In this document: in pieces, positions 34,119-43,211 of the stretch
Numbering within the stretch: the first letter of the stretch is position 1
Layout: every line of letters starts with the position of its first letter
Assembly (NCBI GenBank): GCA_024684815.1
Contig: JAIKWL010000046.1
Span: 1-64,000 of the forward strand
Direction of reading: 5' to 3'
DNA: 64,000 bases
Source of the DNA: Saccharofermentans sp.
GTDB lineage: Bacteria; Bacillota; Clostridia; Saccharofermentanales; Saccharofermentanaceae
The notes under the pieces: model-generated
What the model saw: only the letters and a program-made list of their open reading frames with translations
What the model was told of the DNA's origin: nothing
Database searches by the model: none
Program-made: the position numbers and the translations under genes

Positions 34119-34205
34119 TGATCTGTAAAAGTCTGAGAGTGAATGAAAGCTCAGTCAATTTGATGACATGAGCAAAAATACCAACTTTTTGTCACGGTTT
34201 TCGAT

Positions 34206-34234
34206 TTGACGATAGAGGGTTAATGTCTTAAAAT
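34206..34234 (+). promoter_or_regulatory. Promoter of icd
   Basis: TTGACG (34206-34211) and TAAAAT (34229-34234) are exactly 17 bases apart, 31 bases before the start codon. A weak hairpin CTGAG/CTCAG lies at 34133-34154 behind holA. Confidence 0.8.
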
Positions 34235-34265
34235 CTTTTAGTATTATTTAAAGAATGGAGTTCTT

Positions 34266-35462
34266 ATGGCTAAGATTCAGATGAAGACTCCCCTTGTCGA
34301 GATGGACGGGGATGAGATGACAAGGATTATCTGGAAGCAGATAAAGGATATTGTCATATTGCCTTATGTTGATTTGAAGACAGAATATTTCGACTTAGGG
34401 TTAAAGCACAGAGACGAGACAGCAGACCAGGTTACAATCGATGCTGCTAACAGGACAAATGAACTCGGAGTTGCGGTTAAGTGTGCAACGATTACACCAA
34501 ACGCGCAGAGAATGACCGAGTACAATCTTCACACGATGTGGAAGAGCCCGAACGGAACAATCAGAGCTATTCTCGACGGTACTGTTTTCAGAGCGCCTAT
34601 CCTGGTAAAGGGAATCAGGCCTTTTGTTTCATGCTGGGAGAAGCCGATCACTATCGCAAGACATGCATATGGAGATGTTTACAGGGATACAGAGTTCCTG
34701 GTGGACGGTCCTGCAAGAGCAGATCTTGTTATCACATATCCCGACGGAAGAAGTGAGAGCCAGACGATCTTTGAATATAAGGATTCGGGAGTTGTTCAGG
34801 GTTTATATAACACGGACAAATCCATTGCTGCTTTTGCAAGCTCATGCTTCCAGTATGCTTTGGATACAAAGCAGGATCTCTGGTTTGCCACAAAGGATAC
34901 GATCTCCAAGAAGTACGACGGCCGTTTTAAGGAAATATTCCAGAATATCTATGACACAGAATACAAGGATAAGTTCGAGGCTGACGGAATTACATATTTC
35001 TACACGCTTATCGATGACGCCGTAGCAAGAGTTATGCGTTCTTCGGGTGGTTTTGTATGGGCGCTTAAGAATTATGACGGTGATGTCATGAGTGATATGC
35101 TTGCATCTGCCTGCGGTTCATTGGCAATGATGACATCAGTCCTTGTCTCGCCAAAGGGCGTTTACGAGTACGAAGCTGCTCACGGAACCGTTACAAGACA
35201 TTACTACAGACACCTTAACGGAGAGCAGACATCGACAAACCCTATGGCTACATTGTTTGCATGGTCCGGAGCTTTAAGAAAGAGAGCTCAGTTAGACGGT
35301 CTTGCCGATCTTGAGGCTTTTGCCGACAAGATAGAGAAGGCATCTGTCGAGACTATCGAAGAGGGTACAATTACCGGAGACCTCAATAATCTCCTTGAAA
35401 ATGAGAATAAAAAAGTCGTTACGACCGAGGAATTCCTCAGAGCCGTAGCTGCAAAACTCTAA
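34266..35462 (+). CDS. icd: NADP-dependent isocitrate dehydrogenase, eukaryote-like homodimeric type
   Basis: The enzyme oxidises isocitrate to 2-oxoglutarate, giving NADPH and the carbon skeleton for glutamate. The 398-residue protein belongs to the dimeric class shared with eukaryotic IDH1/2: [11 protein letters not shown] at the N-terminus, [28 protein letters not shown] in the substrate loop, [32 protein letters not shown] for metal and isocitrate, and the NADP motif [13 protein letters not shown]. Monocistronic promoter; SD GGAG. In an anaerobe it more likely serves a partial TCA pathway to glutamate than a full cycle. Confidence 0.96.
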   Translation: MAKIQMKTPLVEMDGDEMTRIIWKQIKDIVILPYVDLKTEYFDLGLKHRDETADQVTIDAANRTNELGVAVKCATITPNAQRMTEYNLHTMWKSPNGTIRAILDGTVFRAPILVKGIRPFVSCWEKPITIARHAYGDVYRDTEFLVDGPARADLVITYPDGRSESQTIFEYKDSGVVQGLYNTDKSIAAFASSCFQYALDTKQDLWFATKDTISKKYDGRFKEIFQNIYDTEYKDKFEADGITYFYTLIDDAVARVMRSSGGFVWALKNYDGDVMSDMLASACGSLAMMTSVLVSPKGVYEYEAAHGTVTRHYYRHLNGEQTSTNPMATLFAWSGALRKRAQLDGLADLEAFADKIEKASVETIEEGTITGDLNNLLENENKKVVTTEEFLRAVAAKL

Positions 35463-35490
35463 TCAGTTATATTTCGGAGGATTACAAAAA

Positions 35491-36015
35491 ATGAGTTATT
35501 ACAAGACCTGGATGGACAAATCAGAAGATGCTTCCAACAGACAGGAATATGTTGAATATATCAACCGTTATTATGCTCTCGAAAAGGTTGCTTACGAGAA
35601 GATCCTCGGAAGCTATCCCGACAATGCCGAATTCCTGAACGGTACCGCTGCAGAGCTCGCTAAAAAGCTTGATTTCCCTAAGGACTCAATGGATGTATTC
35701 GTCGGTTTTATCGACGGCATCAAGTCAAGCCTTACAAACGGTGACGAGATCGATATGGAAGCGATCGACGATGACTACAGTTTCAGTCTTTCCATCGATT
35801 ACGAGAAGCTCTATTACAACATGCGTGATGCTAAAGCTGACTGGCTCTACAACATCCCTTCATGGAAGAATATCCTTACGGATGAGAAGAGACAGGAGAT
35901 CACGAAGGAATACCGTGATGCCAATATAGCTCATTCAAACAAGATCGGACGTAACGATCCCTGCCCCTGCGGATCCGGCAAGAAATATAAGAATTGCTGC
36001 GGTAAGAAGGGCTGA
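35491..36015 (+). CDS. SEC-C zinc-motif protein of unknown function
   Basis: In this 174-residue protein the helical N-terminal part (about 1-145) has no name I can give. The C-terminal 23 residues are a SEC-C zinc motif ([18 protein letters not shown]), nearly identical to the SecA C-terminus encoded at 49.4 kb. In SecA this motif binds SecB and ribosomes; here it may bring the protein to the ribosome or to nucleic acid. SD CGGAGG precedes the ATG. It lies between icd and mreC and could be co-transcribed with either. Confidence 0.82.
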   Translation: MSYYKTWMDKSEDASNRQEYVEYINRYYALEKVAYEKILGSYPDNAEFLNGTAAELAKKLDFPKDSMDVFVGFIDGIKSSLTNGDEIDMEAIDDDYSFSLSIDYEKLYYNMRDAKADWLYNIPSWKNILTDEKRQEITKEYRDANIAHSNKIGRNDPCPCGSGKKYKNCCGKKG

Positions 36016-36041
36016 TCCTTTAACTCTTCAGGAGATTATTC

Positions 36042-36920
36042 TTGAAAAAACTGTTTAGATCAAAATGGTTCATAGCAGTTATCGTTCTGCTTCTTTTGGC
36101 GGCAGGTTCCATCTTGAGCCTGCTTCCCGGAAGCCCTGTCAAGAGTCTTCTCAAACCTGTCCAGCTTGTCGGAAGTCCGACTCAGTCGGCCGTTAAGCGG
36201 GCAGGAGATACATTGTCGGATTTCTGGTCAGCCATTACTGACGGTATCGCCATAAGAGAAGAGAACAAAGCATTAAAAGAGCAGATAGCTGATCTGAGAT
36301 ACCGTTTAACCCAGAACGAGGAAGCTGCATTGAGATATGAAGAGCTTAAGGAAGCGCTTCATATCAAGGACATGTTCAGCAATTACGTTATCTACGGTGC
36401 TGCTATCTTATCCAGAGAATCCGACGAGTGGTTCTCGACGATAAGGCTGAATGCCGGAAAAGCAGACGGTATCGTTTTGGAAGAGGGTAATTCTTATCCT
36501 GTTCTTGATGTTGAGATGAACCTTGTCGGACGTGTTATCGAGACTTCTGATACCGAATCCAGAGTATTGCCTCTTCTTCATGAGGGCTTTGCCGTTGCAG
36601 GAAAGGTCAATGCCGTTAACGGTGCAACTTTTATGGTAATTGGAGATGCCGAACTCAAGCGTCAGGGTCTCTGCCTTGTAAAAGATGTCGACGAGGATGT
36701 AAAGCTCGAACCCGGGATGAATATTGTTACTTCGGGTGACGGCGGATTATTCCCTGAAGGAATCCCTATCGGAGTAATAGTATCAGTCGATTATTCTAAT
36801 CCTTCCGAGATCACTGCAACGCTTAAACCAAACTCACAGATCGGCAGACTTGAGGATGTGTTTATCATGATGCCTTATGTTGAAGAAACAACGGAAGAAT
36901 CACAAAGCGCAGGGACATGA
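36042..36920 (+). CDS. mreC: Rod-shape-determining protein MreC
   Basis: MreC is a bitopic membrane protein that links the MreB cytoskeleton to the elongation synthases outside the membrane. The 292-residue protein has an N-terminal membrane helix (about 8-26), a coiled coil (about 65-108) and two beta-barrel domains (ILSRESDEWFSTIRLNAGKADGI..., FPEGIPIGVIVSV). It starts at TTG 36042, with AGGAG eight bases upstream. No mreB is present in the window; mreD and PBP2 follow directly. Confidence 0.93.
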   Translation: MKKLFRSKWFIAVIVLLLLAAGSILSLLPGSPVKSLLKPVQLVGSPTQSAVKRAGDTLSDFWSAITDGIAIREENKALKEQIADLRYRLTQNEEAALRYEELKEALHIKDMFSNYVIYGAAILSRESDEWFSTIRLNAGKADGIVLEEGNSYPVLDVEMNLVGRVIETSDTESRVLPLLHEGFAVAGKVNAVNGATFMVIGDAELKRQGLCLVKDVDEDVKLEPGMNIVTSGDGGLFPEGIPIGVIVSVDYSNPSEITATLKPNSQIGRLEDVFIMMPYVEETTEESQSAGT

Positions 36921-36923
36921 TCT

Positions 36924-37559
36924 ATGAAGCTCATTCATGTGGAAACAAAAGCCAGGATCAGAAAGATCGTTGTCTATACGATCTATATTCTGCTTTTGTC
37001 TTCCTTACAGGTATCATTTCCTGATACTTTCAGCTTTTTGGGGCAGACAGCCGATCTGATGTTTGTATTTGTTGTTCTGTCCGGATATTTCAACGGATTC
37101 TGGGACGGAGCTGTTGTAGGATTTATCTGCGGAATGGTCAGAGATGTTTTCTCGCCGCCTGCTGTAGTAGGCCTGGACGGTGATGTCAGGGTTACAGCAT
37201 TTATCGGAGTCTTTACGCTTTTTGCCGCAGGCATCATCGGAGCGTCCTTCTTTACCCGAAGAATGCACAGGAATGTTCCGTTTTCGATAGTTGCAGTCAT
37301 TTTTGTTACAGCCTGTTATAAAGTTGCAGGATACCTTTTGATCCTCGGATGGAGCACATTGGCGGATACAAGGTCCGGTATCTATACTCTTTCCACTGCG
37401 TTGATCTATTCGTTCCTGCCGCAGATATTACTGAATACTATCGCTTCGATACCTTTGATCCTGCTTTTGAGATTCCTGGGACCGGTATCTTTCAGAGGCA
37501 GGTCGAAAAAAGATGAAGTGATCGAGAAGCAGGGAGAAGGTTCATGGCTCGGAATCTGA
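36924..37559 (+). CDS. mreD: Rod-shape-determining protein MreD
   Basis: MreD is a polytopic partner of MreC and PBP2 in the elongasome. The 211-residue protein has five or six membrane helices, a GFICGMVRDVFSPPAVVGLDG loop typical of the family, and a basic C-terminal tail. It lies three bases after mreC and overlaps the PBP2 gene by 16 bases. It is somewhat longer than the 165-175 residues of many MreD proteins because of a 25-residue tail. Confidence 0.88.
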   Translation: MKLIHVETKARIRKIVVYTIYILLLSSLQVSFPDTFSFLGQTADLMFVFVVLSGYFNGFWDGAVVGFICGMVRDVFSPPAVVGLDGDVRVTAFIGVFTLFAAGIIGASFFTRRMHRNVPFSIVAVIFVTACYKVAGYLLILGWSTLADTRSGIYTLSTALIYSFLPQILLNTIASIPLILLLRFLGPVSFRGRSKKDEVIEKQGEGSWLGI

Positions 37560-39877
37560 CAGACGATTACGGTGCATTTGACCATAACGCGGAAAAGGGC
37601 GGCAATAATGAGACAAGGTCGCGCTTAAAGCGCATCTTTGTTTTTCTTACAAACAGATATCTTGTTTTAGGTGTTGGCTTCGTTGCATTCGGTATTGCAA
37701 TACTTGTCATGACGACGAGTCTTCAGTTTACCGACTATCAGAAAACATTGTCAGAGAGTTCATCGGGTGTCATAAGACAGTATGTGTCACAGGCACCGAG
37801 AGGTGATATCTATGATTCAAAAGGTATCCTTTTGGCCTCTACGACCGAATACAACAGTGTCATGATCGCAAATGCTTATCTGGATGATGATTCGCTTAAT
37901 TCGCTTTGTCTTGAATTAAGTTATCTTTTCGATGAGTATCACTGCATTGATGTTGCGGATCTTGACCAGTATTTTGTCCTTGATCCGAAGGCGAGATTTG
38001 TCAAAGACGAGGAAAAGATAAGGCTCTGGCAGACAGATACTAACCTGTTCGGACTTAAAGATTATTCTTCGGGTGTTATCGTTACTTTTTCTGACGATTA
38101 CGTGAAGACTGATCCCAATGTCTTTTTCCTTTATCTGCGCCGGAAGTTTAATATAGACAACAATTATACGATCGAAGAAGCGTACAGGATAATCAGGATC
38201 AGATACCAGATATTTACTGATAACTGGGCATTCATAAAGGGAACCCCCGTAAAGATCGCAACTGATGTTCCTGATGAACTCATCAGAAAATTTGAGGAAC
38301 AGAATTATCACTACATGGGGCTTGTTGCCGGAAAGGAATATGCACGTACATATTCCACAGAGGCACTTTATGCGAGTCATGTCCTCGGCTATGTAGGTAA
38401 GATATCAAGTGTTACATATCAGGATCTTGCACCTTTCGGTTACACAAGTGACAGTGTCGTCGGCAAATCCGGTGTTGAATCACAGATGGAAAGATATCTT
38501 CACGGAAAGAGCGGGATCACGCCTTACAGCATCTGGACACAGGAAGGCGAGAACGGAATGTTCGTCCCGTATAATTACGGTGTTTCTCCCGAAGAAGGCG
38601 CGACAGTATATCTGACGATAGATTCACGAATCCAGGAAGTCGGCACCCAGGCTTTAAAGGAATATATCTTAAAGGCCAGAGAGGCCGAGGAAATAAGGCA
38701 GACCGGAATGAAGACGGCTTCTGCCGGAGCTTTTGTGTTAATGAATGTCAATACCGGTGCCATAGTTGCAATGGCATCTTATCCAAACTATGACCCGAAT
38801 GACTTTATTATTGCCAATTACGGAGACGAACAGGCAAAGATACAGGTTAATTATTATCTCGGAGTCGATGAATATCAGGATATTACCGCAGTCGATCTTC
38901 CTTTATGGAACCGTGCGATCATGTCGATGTATGCACCGGGTTCCACTTTCAAGCCTTGTACCGCCTTGGCTGCACTTGAAGCAGGGAAGATCACTCCGAC
39001 CAATAATCACATCGCGTGTATAAGCCCTTACGATATTGACGGATGGATCTTCAAATGCCTTGAGTATCCCGAGACAGGACACGGTGATCTTTCACTGGAT
39101 GATGCCATGGCTCAGTCCTGCAACATCTATTTTAATATCCTTGGCGTATGGACAGGAATCGACAATATATCGGCTATGGCAAACAGATTCGGGCTGGGTG
39201 TAAAGACCGGTATCGATCTGCCGGGTGAGATCTCGGGCGTTATGTCAAGCCGCGAGTACAAAAGACTTACAAGACAATCCGTATATGATAAGACGTGGTT
39301 CCCGTCAAATACCGCTCAGGCTGCCATCGGTCAGTTTGATGACTGCTTTACTATCCTTCAGCTCTGCAGATATACTGCAGGCATAGCAACGAATAAATTG
39401 TGCACACCTTATGTTATCGATAAAGTTGTCGCAAGTGACGGTTCGATACTCTATAAAGGTCAGACCGAATCGGTGGATCTTAATATTGCGGAAGAGAACA
39501 TTAATGCAGTAAGACAGGCAATGAGATGTGTTGCAACAGGATCTTACGGTTGGAGATCAAGTGCCGGTACCCAGCTTAACGATGAGAATTTCTCGATAAA
39601 GATGGTCTGCAAGACAGGAACTGCCGAGACGGGATTTGAGGAATTAAGAGGCGAGTATTCCAATGGTCTGTTTATCTGTTACGCTCCGGTGGATAATCCG
39701 GAAGTAGCTCTTGCTCTCGTGGTCGAGAAGGGTGAATGGGGTTCTTCCTGTGTAGAGATCGCGAAAAAGGTCATGGCAGCATATTTTAACGATCAGGTTG
39801 ATCCTAAAACGAAATTAGTCGATAAGAATCCTATAAGAGGAGATTATTTACCGAATATAAACGGAAGTGCAGGCTGA
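37544..39877 (+). CDS. mrdA: Penicillin-binding protein 2, elongasome transpeptidase
   Basis: This class B transpeptidase cross-links peptidoglycan during cylindrical growth. The 777-residue protein has an N-terminal membrane helix (about 40-65), a pedestal domain starting at APRGDIYDSKG, and a transpeptidase domain with the active serine in STFK (Ser467, Lys470), SCN (Ser525-Asn527) and KTGT (Lys690). There is no PASTA domain. The pedestal is about 100 residues longer than in E. coli PBP2, as usual in Gram-positives. Translation is coupled to mreD by the 16-base overlap. Confidence 0.93.
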   Translation: MARNLTDDYGAFDHNAEKGGNNETRSRLKRIFVFLTNRYLVLGVGFVAFGIAILVMTTSLQFTDYQKTLSESSSGVIRQYVSQAPRGDIYDSKGILLASTTEYNSVMIANAYLDDDSLNSLCLELSYLFDEYHCIDVADLDQYFVLDPKARFVKDEEKIRLWQTDTNLFGLKDYSSGVIVTFSDDYVKTDPNVFFLYLRRKFNIDNNYTIEEAYRIIRIRYQIFTDNWAFIKGTPVKIATDVPDELIRKFEEQNYHYMGLVAGKEYARTYSTEALYASHVLGYVGKISSVTYQDLAPFGYTSDSVVGKSGVESQMERYLHGKSGITPYSIWTQEGENGMFVPYNYGVSPEEGATVYLTIDSRIQEVGTQALKEYILKAREAEEIRQTGMKTASAGAFVLMNVNTGAIVAMASYPNYDPNDFIIANYGDEQAKIQVNYYLGVDEYQDITAVDLPLWNRAIMSMYAPGSTFKPCTALAALEAGKITPTNNHIACISPYDIDGWIFKCLEYPETGHGDLSLDDAMAQSCNIYFNILGVWTGIDNISAMANRFGLGVKTGIDLPGEISGVMSSREYKRLTRQSVYDKTWFPSNTAQAAIGQFDDCFTILQLCRYTAGIATNKLCTPYVIDKVVASDGSILYKGQTESVDLNIAEENINAVRQAMRCVATGSYGWRSSAGTQLNDENFSIKMVCKTGTAETGFEELRGEYSNGLFICYAPVDNPEVALALVVEKGEWGSSCVEIAKKVMAAYFNDQVDPKTKLVDKNPIRGDYLPNINGSAG

Positions 39878-39906
39878 TCAGACATATATTTTCGGGAGGG
39901 AACGCT

Positions 39907-41814
39907 ATGAAAAATAAAAAAGACAAACTGATATCAGGTTTTTTGGCTGCAGTTATAACATTTTCGCTCTTCCCGAAGATATCAGGGGATGACAATGTCA
40001 GAGCGGCAAGCATTAAAGCTTATCCCAACACACAGTTCGGAACGACACAGATCTCAAAACCTGATGCTCCCGACGCTAACAAAGCATGGTCGGGCAGTTA
40101 TGTTTATTTCGGAAGCTATAATTATGAGCCTGTCAGGTTCCGTGTGCTCTCGCCTTTAACGACTGTATATGGCGGAAGGACCATGCTGCTGGACAGTGAC
40201 AAAATACTTTTTAACGATGTTTTCGATACTGAGACCAACAGTTCCAATGTCTGGAGCAATTCGCAGCTGAAAAGAAAGCTCAATGTCACTTTCTTTAACA
40301 GTTCATTTACGCCGTGGGAGCGTCTCGCAGTTTCTGTAAGCAAAGTCCCCGGCGGAAAGGTGTATGACAAAGGGTCTTTTTCGGAGTATATGTATGGTAC
40401 GACAACTGCTCTTGATGACAAGGTCTTTCTGTTGGATGCGGAGGAGGCATTAAAGCCCGAATATGGTTATTCCGCCGATGAAGGCGTAATGTCAAAGACT
40501 TCAGGATGGACCGGTCTGTGGCAGACGAATCTTATCAGCAACCGCATCAAGCGTTCAGGAGATACAGCGGTATCCTGGTGGCTGCGTTCCCCCAATAAAA
40601 CACTTCCGCGTTATGCCGGAAGCGTTTATCCCGAAGGATATATGATGGACCGGAGTGTAAGTGTCTCTCAGGGTGTTGCTCCTGCCATGAACTTAGATCA
40701 GTATTCGATACTTTTGTCGACATTGATATCAGGCATATCAGGTGCTTCGGGCGCTGAATATAAACTTACAGTTAAGGACAGTAATCTTGATATTGCGGTC
40801 CAGAGCGGCAAATCCGTGACTTCGATCGGCTCTTCCATCATTGTTCCTTATACCGTATCCGGTTCCAATGCAGGATCTGCAAACCGTGCATCGGTGCTTA
40901 TCCTCGATAAAGAATACAAAGCCGGAAACACGAATAACGCAAAGACCATCTATTATGGCGAATTGACCGGTACTTACGGAAAGACCTCTACAGGAACTTT
41001 TAATCTTCCTTCGGCACTCAGCGTGAGCGACTGGGGTACAAAGTATTTTGTATACATCATGGTTGAGGATGTTAATGGCGAAAAAGAGACGGATCATGCC
41101 AGTGTACCTGTTAAGCTCAGCGCACCTTCCAAAGCAAAGAATGTCTGGAGCCGGGAAGGCGATTACTGGTATTACTATGGTAACGACGGCGAAAAGGTCA
41201 CCGGCTGGAACCTGATAGATAAGGACTGGTATTTCTTCGGAAGCCAGGGCGAAATGCTGAAAGGCTGGCAGCAAGACGGGGAGAACTGGCACTATCTTGG
41301 CGGAAACGGGATCATGAGGACCGGTTGGCAGGACATTGACGGAACCTGGTATTTCTTCGGAGACAGCGGAGTAATGCGCAAAGGCTGGCAGGAAGTAGAA
41401 TCCTCCTGGTATTATTTCGGAAGCAACGGAATAATGAGGACCGGCTGGCAGCTTATTGACGGCGGATGGTATTACTTCGGAAATAACGGTGTCATGCGTA
41501 AAGGCTGGCAGGAGATCGGCGGAAAATGGTATTACCTTGGCGACAGCGGGGTCATGAAGACAGGCTGGCAATATATTGGCGGTCAGTGGTATTTCTTCAA
41601 AAGTAACGGAACAATGGCTGTAAGTGAATACATTGAAGGCTGCTGGATCAACTCATACGGCACATGGACATATAAAGCTAAGGCAAAATGGCTGAGGGAT
41701 TCCAAAGGGTGGTTCTATATAGATTCCACGGGATGGTATGCAAAGAGCTGTACTTTGAAGATCGACGGTAAGGATTATAAGTTTGACGGTGCCGGTTATT
41801 GCACTAATCCCTGA
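39907..41814 (+). CDS. Secreted protein with DUF6273-like domain and choline-binding-type repeats
   Basis: The 635-residue protein has an N-terminal signal peptide (basic MKNKKDK, hydrophobic core, likely cut near RAASIKA). A domain of about 250 residues (YVYFGSYNYEPVRFRVLSP, SNVWSNSQLKRKLN, VSWWLRSP) resembles DUF6273 modules of Clostridia surface proteins. A linker of unknown fold (about 275-405) leads to eight aromatic repeats of about 20 residues (WYYFGSNGIMRTGWQ type) and a degenerate C-terminal repeat. Such repeats bind choline or other wall-polymer groups. SD GGGAGG. It directly follows PBP2 and may be co-transcribed. Confidence 0.85.
   Translation: MKNKKDKLISGFLAAVITFSLFPKISGDDNVRAASIKAYPNTQFGTTQISKPDAPDANKAWSGSYVYFGSYNYEPVRFRVLSPLTTVYGGRTMLLDSDKILFNDVFDTETNSSNVWSNSQLKRKLNVTFFNSSFTPWERLAVSVSKVPGGKVYDKGSFSEYMYGTTTALDDKVFLLDAEEALKPEYGYSADEGVMSKTSGWTGLWQTNLISNRIKRSGDTAVSWWLRSPNKTLPRYAGSVYPEGYMMDRSVSVSQGVAPAMNLDQYSILLSTLISGISGASGAEYKLTVKDSNLDIAVQSGKSVTSIGSSIIVPYTVSGSNAGSANRASVLILDKEYKAGNTNNAKTIYYGELTGTYGKTSTGTFNLPSALSVSDWGTKYFVYIMVEDVNGEKETDHASVPVKLSAPSKAKNVWSREGDYWYYYGNDGEKVTGWNLIDKDWYFFGSQGEMLKGWQQDGENWHYLGGNGIMRTGWQDIDGTWYFFGDSGVMRKGWQEVESSWYYFGSNGIMRTGWQLIDGGWYYFGNNGVMRKGWQEIGGKWYYLGDSGVMKTGWQYIGGQWYFFKSNGTMAVSEYIEGCWINSYGTWTYKAKAKWLRDSKGWFYIDSTGWYAKSCTLKIDGKDYKFDGAGYCTNP
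41146..41640 (+). repeat. Tandem 20-residue cell-wall-binding repeats
   Basis: Eight repeats of about 60 bases alternate between RTGW-type and RKGW-type ends, so the DNA repeats best at about 120 bases. This pattern points to growth by duplication of pairs. Confidence 0.8.
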
Positions 41815-41835
41815 TGTTTATGAAGTGGTCGTCAA

Positions 41836-41866
41836 AAAAAAATAACCGGTTTGTTGATTTTTTATA
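41836..41866 (+). terminator. Possible A/T-rich terminator
   Basis: AAAAAATAAC pairs with GTTGATTTTTT around CGGTTT with one bulge. The stem is A/T-rich, and it could end transcripts of the surface-protein gene. Confidence 0.4.
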
Positions 41867-41874
41867 AAGATTAG

Positions 41875-41903
41875 TTGCCCGAAAGTTGATTTTACTGTAC
41901 AAT
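41875..41903 (+). promoter_or_regulatory. Promoter of the methylglyoxal-synthase-like operon
   Basis: TTGCCC (41875-41880) and TACAAT (41898-41903) are 17 bases apart, about 30 bases before the start codon. Confidence 0.6.
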
Positions 41904-41933
41904 CTGTTTATCGCTTTTAATGGGAGAGTTTGG

Positions 41934-42326
41934 ATGAAGATAGTTTTGATGGCGGATAACAGGAAGACTGAACTGTTGGTCAACTTCTGCATTGCCTACA
42001 AGCCTTTGCTTGAGAAACATCAGCTTATCTCGGTATACAATACTGCCAAATTACTTAAGTCTGCAGCTGATCTTGATGTATCGGGTCTTTCTGTGGATTA
42101 TTCGAGCGGGTTTGAGCAGCTTGCATCCAGAGCCGAATATAACGGTATTGACTGCGTTATCTATCTGAGAGACGGACATCAGGTTGGTGAATCCAATCCT
42201 TTTGAACTCCTTGATGTTTGTGATCAGAATACTATCCCTTACGCGACCAATATAGCATCAGCCGAGATCCTTATCACCGCGATCGACAGCGGTGCTCTTG
42301 ATTACCGCGAATGGAATGCGGGCTGA
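41934..42326 (+). CDS. Methylglyoxal-synthase-fold protein with altered active site
   Basis: The 130-residue protein aligns end to end with methylglyoxal synthase (DHAP to methylglyoxal and phosphate): YKPLLEKHQLISVYNT, IDCVIYLRDGHQ and IPYATNIASAE correspond to conserved strands. Several catalytic positions of E. coli MgsA are changed by eye alignment. The His19-Asp20 pair reads Ala-Asp, the GPMGGDQQ loop with catalytic Asp71 reads YSSGFEQL (Glu at that position), and His98 and Asp101 are not kept; Asp91 is kept. It may be a slow or altered enzyme or a ligand sensor. ATG at 41934 with GGGAGAG upstream. It overlaps the hydrolase gene by 16 bases. Confidence 0.72.
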   Translation: MKIVLMADNRKTELLVNFCIAYKPLLEKHQLISVYNTAKLLKSAADLDVSGLSVDYSSGFEQLASRAEYNGIDCVIYLRDGHQVGESNPFELLDVCDQNTIPYATNIASAEILITAIDSGALDYREWNAG

Positions 42327-42970
42327 TCACCGTCCCTTTAGGACCTTTAGATTCCAATATGTATCTGATTACCGGATCAGACGGTATTGTTATCGTCGAT
42401 CCGAGTGTATCTCCTGAGAAAACCGAATCTTTCTGCGGTATCGCCGGACTTTCAAAGGGCGAAGCCCATGTTAATGCGATCCTGCTTACTCACGGTCATC
42501 ATGATCACATAAAATATATCAGCGAGTGGCAGGATGCTTATCCCCGTGCTCAGATATTCTTCAGCAGCAACGACAAGGAACTTTTAAGCAGCGGGTTCAT
42601 GAACTGTTCTTATATGGAAGGTTCGGAGATCACTTATGACTTTGAGTTTTCCAATCTGGCCGGTAAATACGGTCGTACTATCTATAAAGATCAGGATGTT
42701 GAGATCAAAGTATATGAGACACCCGGACATACAAGAGGCAGTGTATGCTTTCTTGCATATCTTAAAGGTAACGAGATGCTCTTTACGGGTGATACGGTAT
42801 TCAGAGGTTCTGTGGGACGCACTGATATGCCGGGAGGCTCAGCAAAGGATATCATCGACTCTGTAAGAAGGATCAGCAAACTTGATCCGGAACTGGCTAT
42901 CTATCCCGGACACGGTCCTGATTCCACCATAGGTGATGAGATAAGGTTCAACCCGTTCTTTTCGATGTGA
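42311..42970 (+). CDS. Glyoxalase-II-like metallo-beta-lactamase hydrolase
   Basis: The 219-residue hydrolase has a complete binuclear metal site: THGHHDH near residue 58, a histidine in ETPGHTRGS near 137, the bridging aspartate in FTGDTVF near 156, and YPGHGPDS near 198. The GRTDMPGGS segment is typical of the glyoxalase-II branch (thioesterase on S-lactoyl thiols). It overlaps the methylglyoxal-synthase-like gene, which suggests a joint job in methylglyoxal or related thioester metabolism. No glyoxalase I gene lies nearby. ATG 42311 is inside the upstream gene. Confidence 0.85.
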   Translation: MECGLITVPLGPLDSNMYLITGSDGIVIVDPSVSPEKTESFCGIAGLSKGEAHVNAILLTHGHHDHIKYISEWQDAYPRAQIFFSSNDKELLSSGFMNCSYMEGSEITYDFEFSNLAGKYGRTIYKDQDVEIKVYETPGHTRGSVCFLAYLKGNEMLFTGDTVFRGSVGRTDMPGGSAKDIIDSVRRISKLDPELAIYPGHGPDSTIGDEIRFNPFFSM

Positions 42971-43041
42971 TCTCATAAAATGCCTTAATAGGTATATTAA
43001 GAGATCAGACTTGCCGTTTTTCTTGAAAACACAATAAGTTC

Positions 43042-43089
43042 AATGCTTTCGGGCATTTTTACCGCTCGTTTATCGGGGCGGTCTTTTTT
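43042..43089 (+). terminator. Two tandem terminators
   Basis: AATGC-TTTCGG-GCATT (43042-43057) is followed by four T. ACCGC (43061-43065) pairs with GCGGT (43078-43082) and is followed by C and six T. A looser hairpin GATCTC/GAGATC spans 42970-43005. Together they insulate the pilus-like operon from the upstream genes. Confidence 0.75.
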
Positions 43090-43112
43090 GTCGTTTTTGT
43101 CGTGTTTTGTCG
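43088..43112 (+). repeat. TTGTCG box array upstream of the pilus-like operon
   Basis: TTGTCG occurs at 43088, 43097 and 43107 (steps of 9 and 10 bases). The first 15 bases match the comEC-upstream array exactly. The array begins in the T-tract of the second terminator and lies 100 bases before the first pilus-like gene. Confidence 0.55.
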
Positions 43113-43211
43113 AACTTTGTATGGTAGAACAAAGCTTCTCCGAATGTATGATTACCTGAAATACCGGACATTTTATGCCGGATATATCTGTAATCTTAGG
43201 AGGTGTTTATT

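Noticed and set aside
40738..41571. A 277-residue minus-strand frame opposite the surface protein
   Set aside because: Repeat-derived shadow; no SD, and the plus-strand product has signal peptide and recognised repeats.
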